Shown here piece by piece: positions 1 to 7,798 of a stretch of 17,967 bases of DNA (positions within the stretch are counted from its first letter, which is position 1; each line of letters opens with the position of its first letter). The notes beneath the pieces are model-generated. The model was not told where the DNA came from. It saw only the letters and a program-made list of their open reading frames with translations, and did not search any database. Made by a program: the position numbers and the translations under genes. Source of the DNA: Piscirickettsiaceae bacterium (GTDB lineage Bacteria > Pseudomonadota > Gammaproteobacteria > Nitrosococcales > Methylophagaceae); the NCBI GenBank assembly GCA_030620285.1, contig JAUXFA010000001.1, positions 1 to 17,967 of the forward strand, read 5' to 3'.

Positions 1-802
1 CTATGCTCAATGTCACAATATTAGCCACTGAAGAATAAGCATGAGGAATAGCTACAATTTCAAATTCAGCACGTAATAATTCTGCTACAATTTTGGCGCC
101 GGCAAGATCTGTTTCCGGCAATATCACGGCAAATTCTTCTCCACCATAACGCGCTAACATATCACCGGGCCGTTTGATAACGGACTGCATTATTTTCACA
201 GCTGATTTCAGACAATCATCACCCGTACGGTGACCATAATTATCATTATATAATTTAAACTGATCGATATCACACATCAGCAAGGATAGAGATGTTTTAG
301 TGCGTGCAGCACGTTTAAATTCTCTAACCATTACCTCATCAAAATGACGCCTATTAGCCAAATCTGTTAAACCATCTCGCGCCGCCATCATTTTCAATTT
401 GTGATTGGCTTTTTTCAATTGATGCCGCATTTCTGAAATACGCTGCATTGCCCTCAATTTTGCATCTAGCACCGTCGCATTAATTGGTTTGGTTAGATAA
501 TCATCACCGCCAGCATCAATACCTCGCGCAATATCATTGGCATCTGCCATTGCTGACAAAAAGATAATAGGCACCCAATCATGATCTGCATCTGTTATCT
601 TTCGAATATCCCTCGCGGCTCGAATACCATCTTTAACTGGCATGTTGACATCTAGAATAACGAGGTCTGGGCGATCATTTTCAAACACCTCTACCGCCTG
701 CTGACCATCATTTACAACCACAACCTGATGACCTGCTTCTTCGACATAAGCACGAATCAACATTTGATTAGAACGAGAATCTTCTGCTAATAATACTTTC
801 AT
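1..802 (-). CDS. REC-GGDEF response regulator (diguanylate cyclase), 3' end cut by window
   Basis: My translation of the minus strand from the ATG at 802 stays open for 267 codons to the window edge, so the C-terminus is missing. Residues 1-120 are a receiver domain: acidic residues E7 and D8, phospho-acceptor D51 (followed by VNMP), S83, and K105 in a TKP motif. A short helical linker leads to a GGDEF domain beginning near RDGLTDLANRR (142-152). The active-site loop is GGEEF (220-224), the catalytically competent form, and RPGD (211-214) fits the RxxD inhibitory I-site five residues upstream. By family knowledge it should make cyclic di-GMP from two GTP when phosphorylated, with product feedback inhibition, as in PleD/WspR-type proteins. 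No partner histidine kinase is visible. It lies 71 bp downstream of xerC in the same direction and has its own candidate promoter. Domain assignment is secure; the signal it senses is unknown. Confidence 0.93.
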   Translation of the reverse strand, partial: MKVLLAEDSRSNQMLIRAYVEEAGHQVVVVNDGQQAVEVFENDRPDLVILDVNMPVKDGIRAARDIRKITDADHDWVPIIFLSAMADANDIARGIDAGGDDYLTKPINATVLDAKLRAMQRISEMRHQLKKANHKLKMMAARDGLTDLANRRHFDEVMVREFKRAARTKTSLSLLMCDIDQFKLYNDNYGHRTGDDCLKSAVKIMQSVIKRPGDMLARYGGEEFAVILPETDLAGAKIVAELLRAEFEIVAIPHAYSSVANIVTLSI

Positions 803-823
803 TCTATGTTTCTTAAATCCTTT

Positions 824-846
824 TTCGTGTACGAACCAATATTATA
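824..846 (-). promoter_or_regulatory. Candidate promoter -10 box with overlapping dyad upstream of the REC-GGDEF gene
   Basis: On the minus strand a perfect TATAAT lies at 846-841. About seven bases downstream, where transcription would begin, is a dyad with arms TTCGT (824-828) and ACGAA (831-835) around a 2-base centre. No good -35 box is visible at 16-18 bp, so the promoter may be activator-dependent, or the -10 match may be chance in AT-rich DNA. A dyad at the start site would suit a repressor operator. This is inference from pattern only. Confidence 0.3.
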
Positions 847-873
847 CCTAACGATTTGGATGAGCTTAGATTA

Positions 874-1791
874 TTATTTTTTTCTTGCTCGCGGATGAGC
901 CGCATCATAGACCTTAGCTAAATGTTGAAAATCAACATGGGTATAAATCTGTGTAGTGGAAATATCGGCATGGCCTAATAATTCTTGAACAGCCCTAAGA
1001 TCGCCACTTGCTTCTAACATATGTGATGCAAAAGCATGACGTAAGCGATGTGGATGAACTTGATCAGATATGCCCTGTTTTTTTCCCCAATAACTCATTC
1101 TTTTTTGAATCGATCTGAGTCCTAAACGTCGACCTTGTTGAGTAATAAACAACGCCGTTTGCTCATAACCCCCCCATTTTTCTCGCTGCTCTAACCAATT
1201 TTTTAAGGCCGTTATTGCCATCGTTCCAACAGGAATAACACGACTTTTATTGCCTTTCCCGGTGACATAAACCAATTGATCAGCAAAATCGACATCACGA
1301 ATATTGAGATTGGCCAATTCAGCCAAACGCAAACCCGATGAATAAAATAATTCCATCATGGCATGATCTCGGCTAGCAATGACATTGCCTTGTTGGGTGT
1401 TGTCTAATAAAGCATTCATTTGATCAACATCTAATGTTGCCGGTAGTCGCTTTTTAACTTTAGGGGCTTGAACTGCTTGCGCGGGATTATTATCAGCTAA
1501 CTGTTCCCTGATTAAGAAACGATACAAACTCCGTATTGCTGATAATGATCGTTGAATTGAACGTCCAGCTAAACCTTGTCGGTTGAGTTGAGCGATAAAT
1601 TGCCGAATATGACTGCTTTTTATTGCCTGCCAACTGCTTAAATCTTGTTGTTCACAAAATGCTAATAATTGTTTTAGATCGCGCTGATAATTTGTCACAG
1701 TATGCGATGACATCCGTTTTTCCTGCGTTAAATAGTGCAGGAACTGTCCTATATCTTGTTTAAGCTCATTCGCCATGCTGGTGGTGAGCAT
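874..1791 (-). CDS. xerC: Tyrosine recombinase XerC
   Basis: Site-specific tyrosine recombinase that, with XerD, resolves chromosome dimers at dif at the division septum. Residues ~10-100 form the SAM-like core-binding domain and ~115-295 the catalytic domain. All catalytic residues are visible in the 305-residue reading: R155 (SSGLRLAEL), K179 (TGKGNKSR), H248 and R251 (HPHRLRH), H274 (LLGHADIS) and nucleophile Y283 (TTQIYTH). The C-terminal HLAKVYDAAHPRA is typical of XerC. The first possible ATG is at 1791, but an internal ATG at 1776 (MANELKQD) gives an N-terminus closer to E. coli XerC; neither has a clear ribosome site. Either start overlaps the end of the DUF484 gene, suggesting translational coupling. 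The order dapF-DUF484-xerC is the standard gammaproteobacterial one; the usual following genes (yigB, uvrD) are absent and a diguanylate cyclase gene follows. Confidence 0.96.
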   Translation of the reverse strand: MLTTSMANELKQDIGQFLHYLTQEKRMSSHTVTNYQRDLKQLLAFCEQQDLSSWQAIKSSHIRQFIAQLNRQGLAGRSIQRSLSAIRSLYRFLIREQLADNNPAQAVQAPKVKKRLPATLDVDQMNALLDNTQQGNVIASRDHAMMELFYSSGLRLAELANLNIRDVDFADQLVYVTGKGNKSRVIPVGTMAITALKNWLEQREKWGGYEQTALFITQQGRRLGLRSIQKRMSYWGKKQGISDQVHPHRLRHAFASHMLEASGDLRAVQELLGHADISTTQIYTHVDFQHLAKVYDAAHPRARKK

Positions 1792-2476
1792 GTGTTCGTA
1801 ATAAGCGCATGATAATGTCTCCTAAAAAGCTCAGGTAGTCTGTTGCCATATCAGCATGGAAGCGATTAGCATCATAACTTGCTATCGCTAATAACCCTGC
1901 ACAGGGATCATGTCCCAATGGTATGCAAGCAACGGAATGAACTTCATCTACGTGATCTGCAAACAAGACTGTTTTTTGAGCCTTGGTTAATCGACCACAG
2001 ACCGGTTGTTGTTTGGCTAATATACCGTCAAACACTTGTAAGCTATCATCATCCGCATGTAACTGACTAATATTGTCCGATGTCTCAGGCATGGCCGGTA
2101 CAATATCTCCTGTGCAAAATAATCGTAGTGCTATTTCATCGGCTTTGAATTCTTGCTTAAGCTCATTGCTTAGCATTGAGAATAAGACATCAAGACTTTG
2201 TGCATCCATTAACCTTAAACAGAGCTGATGGACTCTTGATTGTAATTCTGCATTTTGGCGAGCATTATCAATTAAGGCATGTAATTGTTCTTGTAGCTGA
2301 GTGTTTTTATTTTGTATCCGTTCCAGCTGACGTTGAGCTAATGAGATAGTACCTGCTGGTGATTCACTCAATTGCACTTTTTCTAATGCGTCAGGTTGAT
2401 TCAGAAAAAAATCTGAATGTTCCGCTAAATACTGTGTAACCTGCTCTGCCGTTAGTGGCTGCTTATCATTGCCCAC
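1766..2476 (-). CDS. DUF484 family protein (GAF-like)
   Basis: A 236-residue protein of the DUF484 family (YigA relatives), whose biochemical role is not established. The N-terminus ([20 protein letters not shown], about residues 8-27) is the family hallmark. A Gln-rich predicted coiled coil follows (about 45-85), then a GAF-like alpha/beta region (about 90-225). The start codon is GTG, supported by a GGAG about seven bases upstream. The gene begins 25 bp inside dapF and ends inside the start of xerC, so the three are probably co-translated. The position between dapF and xerC is widely conserved in gammaproteobacteria, pointing to a shared transcript rather than a proven shared function. Family membership is confident; the function is unknown, and ligand binding by the GAF-like part is only inferred. 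Confidence 0.88.
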   Translation of the reverse strand: MGNDKQPLTAEQVTQYLAEHSDFFLNQPDALEKVQLSESPAGTISLAQRQLERIQNKNTQLQEQLHALIDNARQNAELQSRVHQLCLRLMDAQSLDVLFSMLSNELKQEFKADEIALRLFCTGDIVPAMPETSDNISQLHADDDSLQVFDGILAKQQPVCGRLTKAQKTVLFADHVDEVHSVACIPLGHDPCAGLLAIASYDANRFHADMATDYLSFLGDIIMRLLRTHAHHQHGE

Positions 2477-3300
2477 GCAATTTCTCCATCAAATACTTGT
2501 GTTGCTGGCCCCGTCATCCATACTGATGACTGTTCATCTGGCCATTCAATTGTTAACTCACCACCCAATAATGATACCTTAACTTGTCGTTGTAAGAGAC
2601 CTCGTTGAATACCACTTACTACGGCGGCACAGGCTCCAGTTCCACAGGCTTTTGTTTCACCGGTGCCACGCTCATACACCCGTAATTTTATCTGAGATGA
2701 ATTCACAATCTCCATAAACCCGACATTTACACGATCTGGAAATTGAGCATGGCTTTCAATCATCGGTCCACTTGTTTCAACATCCGCAGTTTCAATACTA
2801 TCTACTATCATCACAGCATGAGGATTACCCACTGAAACGGCACTAATTTCTTTAATTTGTCCATCGGCTAACGGTAATGGATAAGTCTGCGCTTGCTGCT
2901 CAACTATAAAAGGAATATCAGTAGGGGAAAAACGCGGCAAGCTCATATCAACTCGAACATCACCATTAATCTGTAAGCTAGGATAAATCACGCCTGATGC
3001 GGTTTCAACTGCAATAGTATCTTTATTGGTCAACCCCTTATCACGTACAAAACGCGCAAAACAACGAACCCCATTGCCACATTGCTCAACTTCACTACCA
3101 TCAGCATTAAAAATACGATACTTGAAATCTACTTTATCAGTAGATGCTGTTTCCACTAATAATAATTGATCACAACCAATGCCAAAATGTCTATCCGCTA
3201 AAAACTGGATTTGAGCCGCTGACAAATCTACCTGCTGATTGATAGCATCAATAACAATAAAATCATTGCCAAGTCCATGCATTTTGCTAAATTTCAACAT
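2452..3300 (-). CDS. dapF: Diaminopimelate epimerase DapF
   Basis: Converts LL-diaminopimelate to meso-diaminopimelate in the cytoplasm, supplying peptidoglycan cross-linking and lysine synthesis. It is a cofactor-independent two-cysteine racemase, and both cysteines are present: C74 in EQCGNGVRC and C219 in KACGTGACA. The 282-residue length is normal for the family. The N-terminal [16 protein letters not shown] and the GNPHAV motif near 159-163 are also characteristic. The ATG start lies 5 bp after lysA, with GGAG eight bases upstream located within the lysA end. The 3' end overlaps the DUF484 gene by 25 bp. It is adjacent to lysA, which uses its product. Confidence 0.97.
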   Translation of the reverse strand: MLKFSKMHGLGNDFIVIDAINQQVDLSAAQIQFLADRHFGIGCDQLLLVETASTDKVDFKYRIFNADGSEVEQCGNGVRCFARFVRDKGLTNKDTIAVETASGVIYPSLQINGDVRVDMSLPRFSPTDIPFIVEQQAQTYPLPLADGQIKEISAVSVGNPHAVMIVDSIETADVETSGPMIESHAQFPDRVNVGFMEIVNSSQIKLRVYERGTGETKACGTGACAAVVSGIQRGLLQRQVKVSLLGGELTIEWPDEQSSVWMTGPATQVFDGEIAWAMISSH

Positions 3301-3305
3301 TCAAA

Positions 3306-4556
3306 TTACTCCGGCAAAACCTGTTCACCAGCATACAATGATTCAATGCTTTCTCTGGCTCGGATAAGATGAACTTGATCGCCATCTATCATAATCTCAG
3401 CTGCTCGAGGACGCGAGTTGTAATTTGAACTCATGGTAAATCCGTAAGCACCTGCTGAGCGTATGACTAATAAATCACCTTGTTTTATCGCTAATAAACG
3501 TTGCTTGCCCAAAAAATCGCCAGTCTCACATATGGGCCCAACAATATCGTATTTCATTGCCTCGACTGTATCATCTTGAACAACCGATTGAATCTGTTGC
3601 CATGATTGGTATAAGGCGGGGCGTAATAAATCATTCATTGCCGCATCAACAATCGCAAACTGGCGGTCTTCTGTTGCTTTTAAATATTCTATACGGGTCA
3701 ATAATACGCCAGCATTACCCGCGATAGCGCGACCTGGTTCCATCAAAATTTCTAGATCACGACCGATTAGTAATGGTTTTAATGCCGCGGCATACTCTGT
3801 CGGTGTTGGTGGTATTTCATCATCATATGTTATTCCCAAACCACCACCAATATCCAAATGAGTTAAATGAATATCCAACTCAGCCAAACGATCGACCAAT
3901 ACTAAAACGCGTTTTAAAGCATCAACAAAGGGGGTTACAGATGTTAACTGCGAACCAATATGGCAATCAATACCGGTGATTTTAATATGCGGCATTTGCT
4001 GTGCTTGTCGATAAACGGCTTCTGCTTGTTCTATCGCAATACCAAATTTATTTTCTTTTAAGCCGGTCGAGATATAAGGGTGTGTTTGTGCATCCACATC
4101 AGGATTAACCCTGATCGAAATTGGCGCAACTAAATTCATTTCACCAGCAATCGTATTAATGCGATCTAATTCTGGGATAGATTCCACATTAAAACAGCGC
4201 ACACCCTGTTGCAGGGCATACTGGATTTCCGCAATCGTCTTACCAACACCGGAAAAAACGGTGCGATTTGCTTGGCCACCAGCCGCCAGCACCCGCGCTA
4301 ATTCTCCGCCAGAAACAATATCAAAGCCTGAACCAAGCCGTGCCAGTATATTTAATACGGCTAGATTGGAATTTGCTTTTATTGCATAACAAACACAATG
4401 CGGGAATGACGAAAAAGCATTATTAAAAGCATGCCAATGTCGTTCTAATGTTGCTCTTGAATAAACGTACGTAGGCGTACCATATTTCTCCGCAACGTTT
4501 GATAATGCTACTTCTTCAGCGAATAACTCGCCCGCTTGATAATGAAAATAATCCAT
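3306..4556 (-). CDS. lysA: Diaminopimelate decarboxylase LysA
   Basis: PLP-dependent fold-type III decarboxylase that turns meso-diaminopimelate into L-lysine and CO2. In the 416-residue product the PLP lysine is K60 (CYAIKANSN), the conserved histidine is H199 (CHIGSQ), the glycine loop that binds the PLP phosphate is GGGLG (237-241), and EPGR (273-276) is present. The CETGD motif (343-347) carries the cysteine that the partner subunit contributes to the active site of the dimer. A Y371-containing GAYGFTMSSNYN segment near the C-terminus is typical of LysA. The start ATG lies 7 bp after the LptM-like lipoprotein gene with only a weak GGA upstream, so translation may be coupled to that short gene. 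Arrangement with dapF immediately downstream is common in gammaproteobacteria. Confidence 0.97.
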   Translation of the reverse strand: MDYFHYQAGELFAEEVALSNVAEKYGTPTYVYSRATLERHWHAFNNAFSSFPHCVCYAIKANSNLAVLNILARLGSGFDIVSGGELARVLAAGGQANRTVFSGVGKTIAEIQYALQQGVRCFNVESIPELDRINTIAGEMNLVAPISIRVNPDVDAQTHPYISTGLKENKFGIAIEQAEAVYRQAQQMPHIKITGIDCHIGSQLTSVTPFVDALKRVLVLVDRLAELDIHLTHLDIGGGLGITYDDEIPPTPTEYAAALKPLLIGRDLEILMEPGRAIAGNAGVLLTRIEYLKATEDRQFAIVDAAMNDLLRPALYQSWQQIQSVVQDDTVEAMKYDIVGPICETGDFLGKQRLLAIKQGDLLVIRSAGAYGFTMSSNYNSRPRAAEIMIDGDQVHLIRARESIESLYAGEQVLPE

Positions 4557-4563
4557 TTATACG

Positions 4564-4683
4564 CTATCCAAACATACTTATTAAAGCTTTACCTTCCGGT
4601 AAATACAAATCACCTTTTTGACCACAAGCGACCACCACTGAAATCAAGCATAATACAAGCGCCAGCCGTTTTAAATTTTTCAT
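4564..4683 (-). CDS. lptM: Short LptM (YifL)-like lipoprotein
   Basis: A 39-residue product beginning at the ATG at 4683. It has a lysine-containing N-terminus, a hydrophobic stretch and a lipobox ending VVVAC, so C20 would be lipidated after signal peptidase II cleavage. The following CGQKGDLYLPEG matches the conserved core of the LptM/YifL family (CGLKGPLYFP in E. coli). LptM helps LptD mature in the outer-membrane LPS translocon. Here only about 20 residues remain in the mature part, without the long polar tail seen in E. coli. Longer upstream reading in this frame is rejected because it would run into the divergent pilB start and shows no signal-like character. Location directly upstream of lysA-dapF matches the family's usual neighbourhood. 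Family call is good; function in LPS transport is by homology. Confidence 0.82.
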   Translation of the reverse strand: MKNLKRLALVLCLISVVVACGQKGDLYLPEGKALISMFG

Positions 4684-4843
4684 TTTTACATTCTCTTTGT
4701 TTCTAAAATTATTTGATAAGCAGTATATATCCAATCTGTCGTACACGCTACGAACTAAGGCACTAGAAATTATTGGTAAATTTCCATAGTATATGACCGA
4801 TAATATTGGAATATAGCGCTTTACATAGGATGCACATTTGATA
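4684..4843. promoter_or_regulatory. Divergent intergenic region between lptM-lysA operon and pilB
   Basis: This 160-bp gap must hold promoters for both directions. For the minus strand, TATACT (read from 4727 to 4722) is a plausible -10 about 40 bases before the lptM ATG, but the matching -35 is poor. For the plus strand, GATAAT (4799-4804) is a possible -10 with only a TTGGTA (4773-4778) at an over-long spacing. Neither is convincing, and no strong dyad or terminator was seen. Confidence 0.3.
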
Positions 4844-6556
4844 ATGGCAGATTCAGCTACATCAATTAAGTTAAGTGGACTTGCACGAAGACTGGTCGGA
4901 GATGGCCTACTCTCGGAACAGGATGCAGATACCGCACAACAATCGGCCAAAGAGGCTAACCTTGCCTTTGTCAGCTATCTCGTCAACAATAAAATTGTTT
5001 CTAGTAAAGATATTGCGGCAATCGCATCTCAAGAATTTGGTGTGCCTCTGTTTGATATAAACACCATGAATATGGAACTGGCGTCAACTAACCTTATCCA
5101 AGAAAAATTGATTCGCCAACATAATGCGCTACCACTATATCAGCGTGGCAAAAGACTCTATGTTGCTGTTTCGGATCCCACCAATCTACAAGCGCTGGAT
5201 GAATTTCAATTTAATACTGGCTCAAATACCTATCCGGTGCTGGTTGAAGAGCAACAATTATCAACCGCTATTGAACGTGCTTTAGATGATAGCGCTGATC
5301 AGCTCGATGATTTTGGTGATGCTGAATTAGATGATATCGATTTAGGGCCAGATGAAATTGAACAAAAAGATGACTCTGATAAAAATATTGATGATACCCC
5401 GGTGGTCAGATTTATAAATGGTATTTTGACCACTGCTATTAAAGCCGGCGCATCAGACATTCACTTTGAACCCTATGAGAAAAAATATCGTGTACGGACT
5501 CGTATTGATGGGATTTTGCATGAAAATAAAACGGCTCCTGTCGCACTAGGTGGACGAATTGCCGCTCGCTTAAAAGTATTATCACGGCTCAATATTGCCG
5601 AACGTCGGGTTCCTCAAGACGGCCGGATGCGATTAAAACTATCAAAAACAAAGGCTATCGATTTTCGGGTGAATACCTGTCCCACCTTATTCGGTGAAAA
5701 AATTGTATTACGTATCCTAGATCCGACTAGTGCCCAGTTGGGTATTGATGCTTTGGGGTATGAAGATGATCAAAAAGAAATATTCTTAGAGGTGATGCAT
5801 CAACCTTACGGAATGATCTTGGTAACAGGGCCAACAGGTAGTGGTAAAACAGTCTCGTTATATACCGCAATCAATATTTTAAATACCGATGACCGTAATA
5901 TCTCAACCGCCGAAGATCCTGCTGAAATCACCTTAGCAGGCATCAATCAAGTTAATGTTAATCCCGCTGTCGGTTTGAATTTTTCTGATGCTTTGCGTGC
6001 TTTTTTACGTCAAGATCCCGATATCATTATGGTCGGTGAGATTCGCGATTTAGAAACAGCTGAAATCGCTATTAAAGCCGCACAAACAGGCCATATGGTG
6101 CTGTCTACATTACATACTAACGATGCGCCACAAACATTAACTCGTCTTGCCAATATGGGGGTGCCACCCTTTAATATTGCCTCAGCGGTGACATTGATTA
6201 TCGCCCAGCGTCTTGCTCGTCGGCTTTGTTCTAATTGTAAGACAACCGAAAAACTCCCTGTTGAAGCCTTATTGGAAGAAGGCTTTAACCAAGCTCAAAT
6301 TGACGAAGGCATCACAGTATATAAAGCCGTAGGATGCGATAGTTGTACTGAAGGCTATAAGGGTCGCGTCGGTGTCTATCAAGTGATGCCAATTACTGAA
6401 GCGTTAGGACGTATCATTATGGAAGGTGGCAATGCACTACAACTGGCCGATCAAGCGGCATCAGAAGGTGTCGCTGATTTAAGAAGCTCGGGCCTTAAAA
6501 AAGTGGCTGCAGGCTTAACAAGCCTTGAAGAAATCAACCGCGTAACCAAGGAGTAA
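4844..6556 (+). CDS. pilB: Type IV pilus assembly ATPase PilB
   Basis: Cytoplasmic hexameric ATPase that powers pilus extension (GspE/PulE family). From the ATG at 4844 it is 570 residues. An N-terminal MshEN-type domain (about 1-150; SIKLSGLARRLV is typical of PilB) is followed by an acidic linker (about 148-185) and the ATPase core. Walker A is GPTGSGKT (329-336), the Asp/Walker B region is DPDIIMVGEIRD (391-402), and the His box is GHMVLSTLHTNDA (416-428). The zinc tetracysteine is C462, C465, C498 and C501. An in-frame TTG two codons earlier (4838) sits seven bases after AGGA (4827-4830), whereas the ATG sits 13 bases after it, so the TTG may be the real start. It is followed 3 bp later by pilC. 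Its substrate pilins are not encoded here. Confidence 0.96.
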   Translation: MADSATSIKLSGLARRLVGDGLLSEQDADTAQQSAKEANLAFVSYLVNNKIVSSKDIAAIASQEFGVPLFDINTMNMELASTNLIQEKLIRQHNALPLYQRGKRLYVAVSDPTNLQALDEFQFNTGSNTYPVLVEEQQLSTAIERALDDSADQLDDFGDAELDDIDLGPDEIEQKDDSDKNIDDTPVVRFINGILTTAIKAGASDIHFEPYEKKYRVRTRIDGILHENKTAPVALGGRIAARLKVLSRLNIAERRVPQDGRMRLKLSKTKAIDFRVNTCPTLFGEKIVLRILDPTSAQLGIDALGYEDDQKEIFLEVMHQPYGMILVTGPTGSGKTVSLYTAINILNTDDRNISTAEDPAEITLAGINQVNVNPAVGLNFSDALRAFLRQDPDIIMVGEIRDLETAEIAIKAAQTGHMVLSTLHTNDAPQTLTRLANMGVPPFNIASAVTLIIAQRLARRLCSNCKTTEKLPVEALLEEGFNQAQIDEGITVYKAVGCDSCTEGYKGRVGVYQVMPITEALGRIIMEGGNALQLADQAASEGVADLRSSGLKKVAAGLTSLEEINRVTKE

Positions 6557-6559
6557 TTC

Positions 6560-7795
6560 GTGGCGCAAGCAAAAAAAGCAAAAAAACCACAAGTTGACCC
6601 GGTATTCCTATGGCAAGGAACAAATAAGCAGGGACGGCGTATCAAAGGTCAACAATCTGGCGCCAACATAAATGCTGTCCGCGCTAATCTTCGCCGCCAA
6701 GGTATTACGCCCATTAAAGTCAAAAAGAAACCTAAAGATCTTTTTGCCGCCAGAAAACCACCCATTAAACCAGGTGATATTGCGATCTTTAGCCGTATGC
6801 TGGCAACGATGATGGAGGCGGGTGTACCGCTAATGCAGTCTATGCAAATCATTGGTGAAGGTCATGAAAATGCCAGTATGCAAGATATGATTCTTGCTAT
6901 TAAGGCCGATGTTGAATCCGGAACCAGCCTTGCTGAATCACACGGTAAATTCCCACTCCATTTTAATGATTTGTATATCAACTTAGTCAATGCCGGTGAA
7001 CAATCGGGTACATTGGAAACATTGCTTAATGAGATAGCTACCTATCAGGAAAAAACCGAAGCACTTAAAGCCAAAGTTAAAAAAGCAATGGTTTATCCAG
7101 CGGCTATTATTGTGGTTGCATTTGTTGTTACCGCCATATTGATGATTTTTGTTATTCCGCAATTTGAGGCTTTATTTACTGGCTTTGGGGCTGATTTACC
7201 TGGGCTCACTAAAGTAATTATTAATCTTTCACAGGTGTTTCAACAATACTGGTGGTTGATTTTTGGCAGCATCATCGGTGTAATCGTAGGAATTATGCAA
7301 GCTAAAAAACGCTCGCGTAAAGTGCAACATTTCTTTGATCGTATGCTACTTAAAATTCCCGTTATCGGCATTATTATCGAAAAAGGTGCTATTGCTCGTT
7401 TTGCACGCACATTCTCAACGATGTTTAAAGCCGGTGTGCCATTAGTAGAAGCTATGGCCTCAGTAGCGGGGGCGACTGGTAATATTGTTTTTGCCGAAGC
7501 GACCCTAGAAATGCGCGATGAAGTATCAACTGGTACTCAATTAAATGTAGCAATGAAAAATACTGAATTATTCCCTAATATGGTGGTGCAAATGGTAGGG
7601 ATCGGTGAAGAATCTGGCTCACTTGATTCGATGTTGGCTAAAGTCGCTGATTTTTATGAGCGCGAGGTAGAAGATGCAGTGGATAATATGACTGCTTTGA
7701 TGGAGCCTCTAATCATGGTTATTCTAGGGGGATTGATTGGTACCTTAGTGATTGCCATGTATTTACCAATATTCAAGCTTGGTGCGGTCGTATAA
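6560..7795 (+). CDS. pilC: Type IV pilus inner-membrane platform protein PilC
   Basis: Polytopic inner-membrane protein that couples PilB/PilT motion to pilin insertion. The 411-residue product has a Lys-rich start, then two tandem T2SF (GspF-like) domains at about 73-195 and 276-398. The internal duplication shows in the paired motifs FSRMLATMMEAGVPL (77-91) and FARTFSTMFKAGVPL (281-295), and in GEQSG (146-150) against GEESG (349-353). Hydrophobic membrane segments are visible near 181-201, 231-247 and 383-405. The start is GTG, 3 bp after pilB, and no in-frame ATG occurs until well inside the first domain. Codons 4-9 contain runs of A that could in principle allow slippage, but the frame is intact. 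Order pilB-pilC-pilD is the classical one. Confidence 0.96.
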   Translation: MAQAKKAKKPQVDPVFLWQGTNKQGRRIKGQQSGANINAVRANLRRQGITPIKVKKKPKDLFAARKPPIKPGDIAIFSRMLATMMEAGVPLMQSMQIIGEGHENASMQDMILAIKADVESGTSLAESHGKFPLHFNDLYINLVNAGEQSGTLETLLNEIATYQEKTEALKAKVKKAMVYPAAIIVVAFVVTAILMIFVIPQFEALFTGFGADLPGLTKVIINLSQVFQQYWWLIFGSIIGVIVGIMQAKKRSRKVQHFFDRMLLKIPVIGIIIEKGAIARFARTFSTMFKAGVPLVEAMASVAGATGNIVFAEATLEMRDEVSTGTQLNVAMKNTELFPNMVVQMVGIGEESGSLDSMLAKVADFYEREVEDAVDNMTALMEPLIMVILGGLIGTLVIAMYLPIFKLGAVV

Positions 7796-7798
7796 CAG

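Noticed and set aside
874..1791. A mobile-element integrase reading of the tyrosine recombinase
   Set aside because: Length, C-terminal motif and the dapF-DUF484 context identify chromosomal XerC; no attachment sites or phage genes are nearby.
4564..4950. A 128-residue reading on the minus strand extending the lipoprotein upstream
   Set aside because: The extra N-terminal part overlaps the divergent pilB start and hides a perfect lipoprotein signal at the ATG at 4683; the 39-residue form matches the LptM family.
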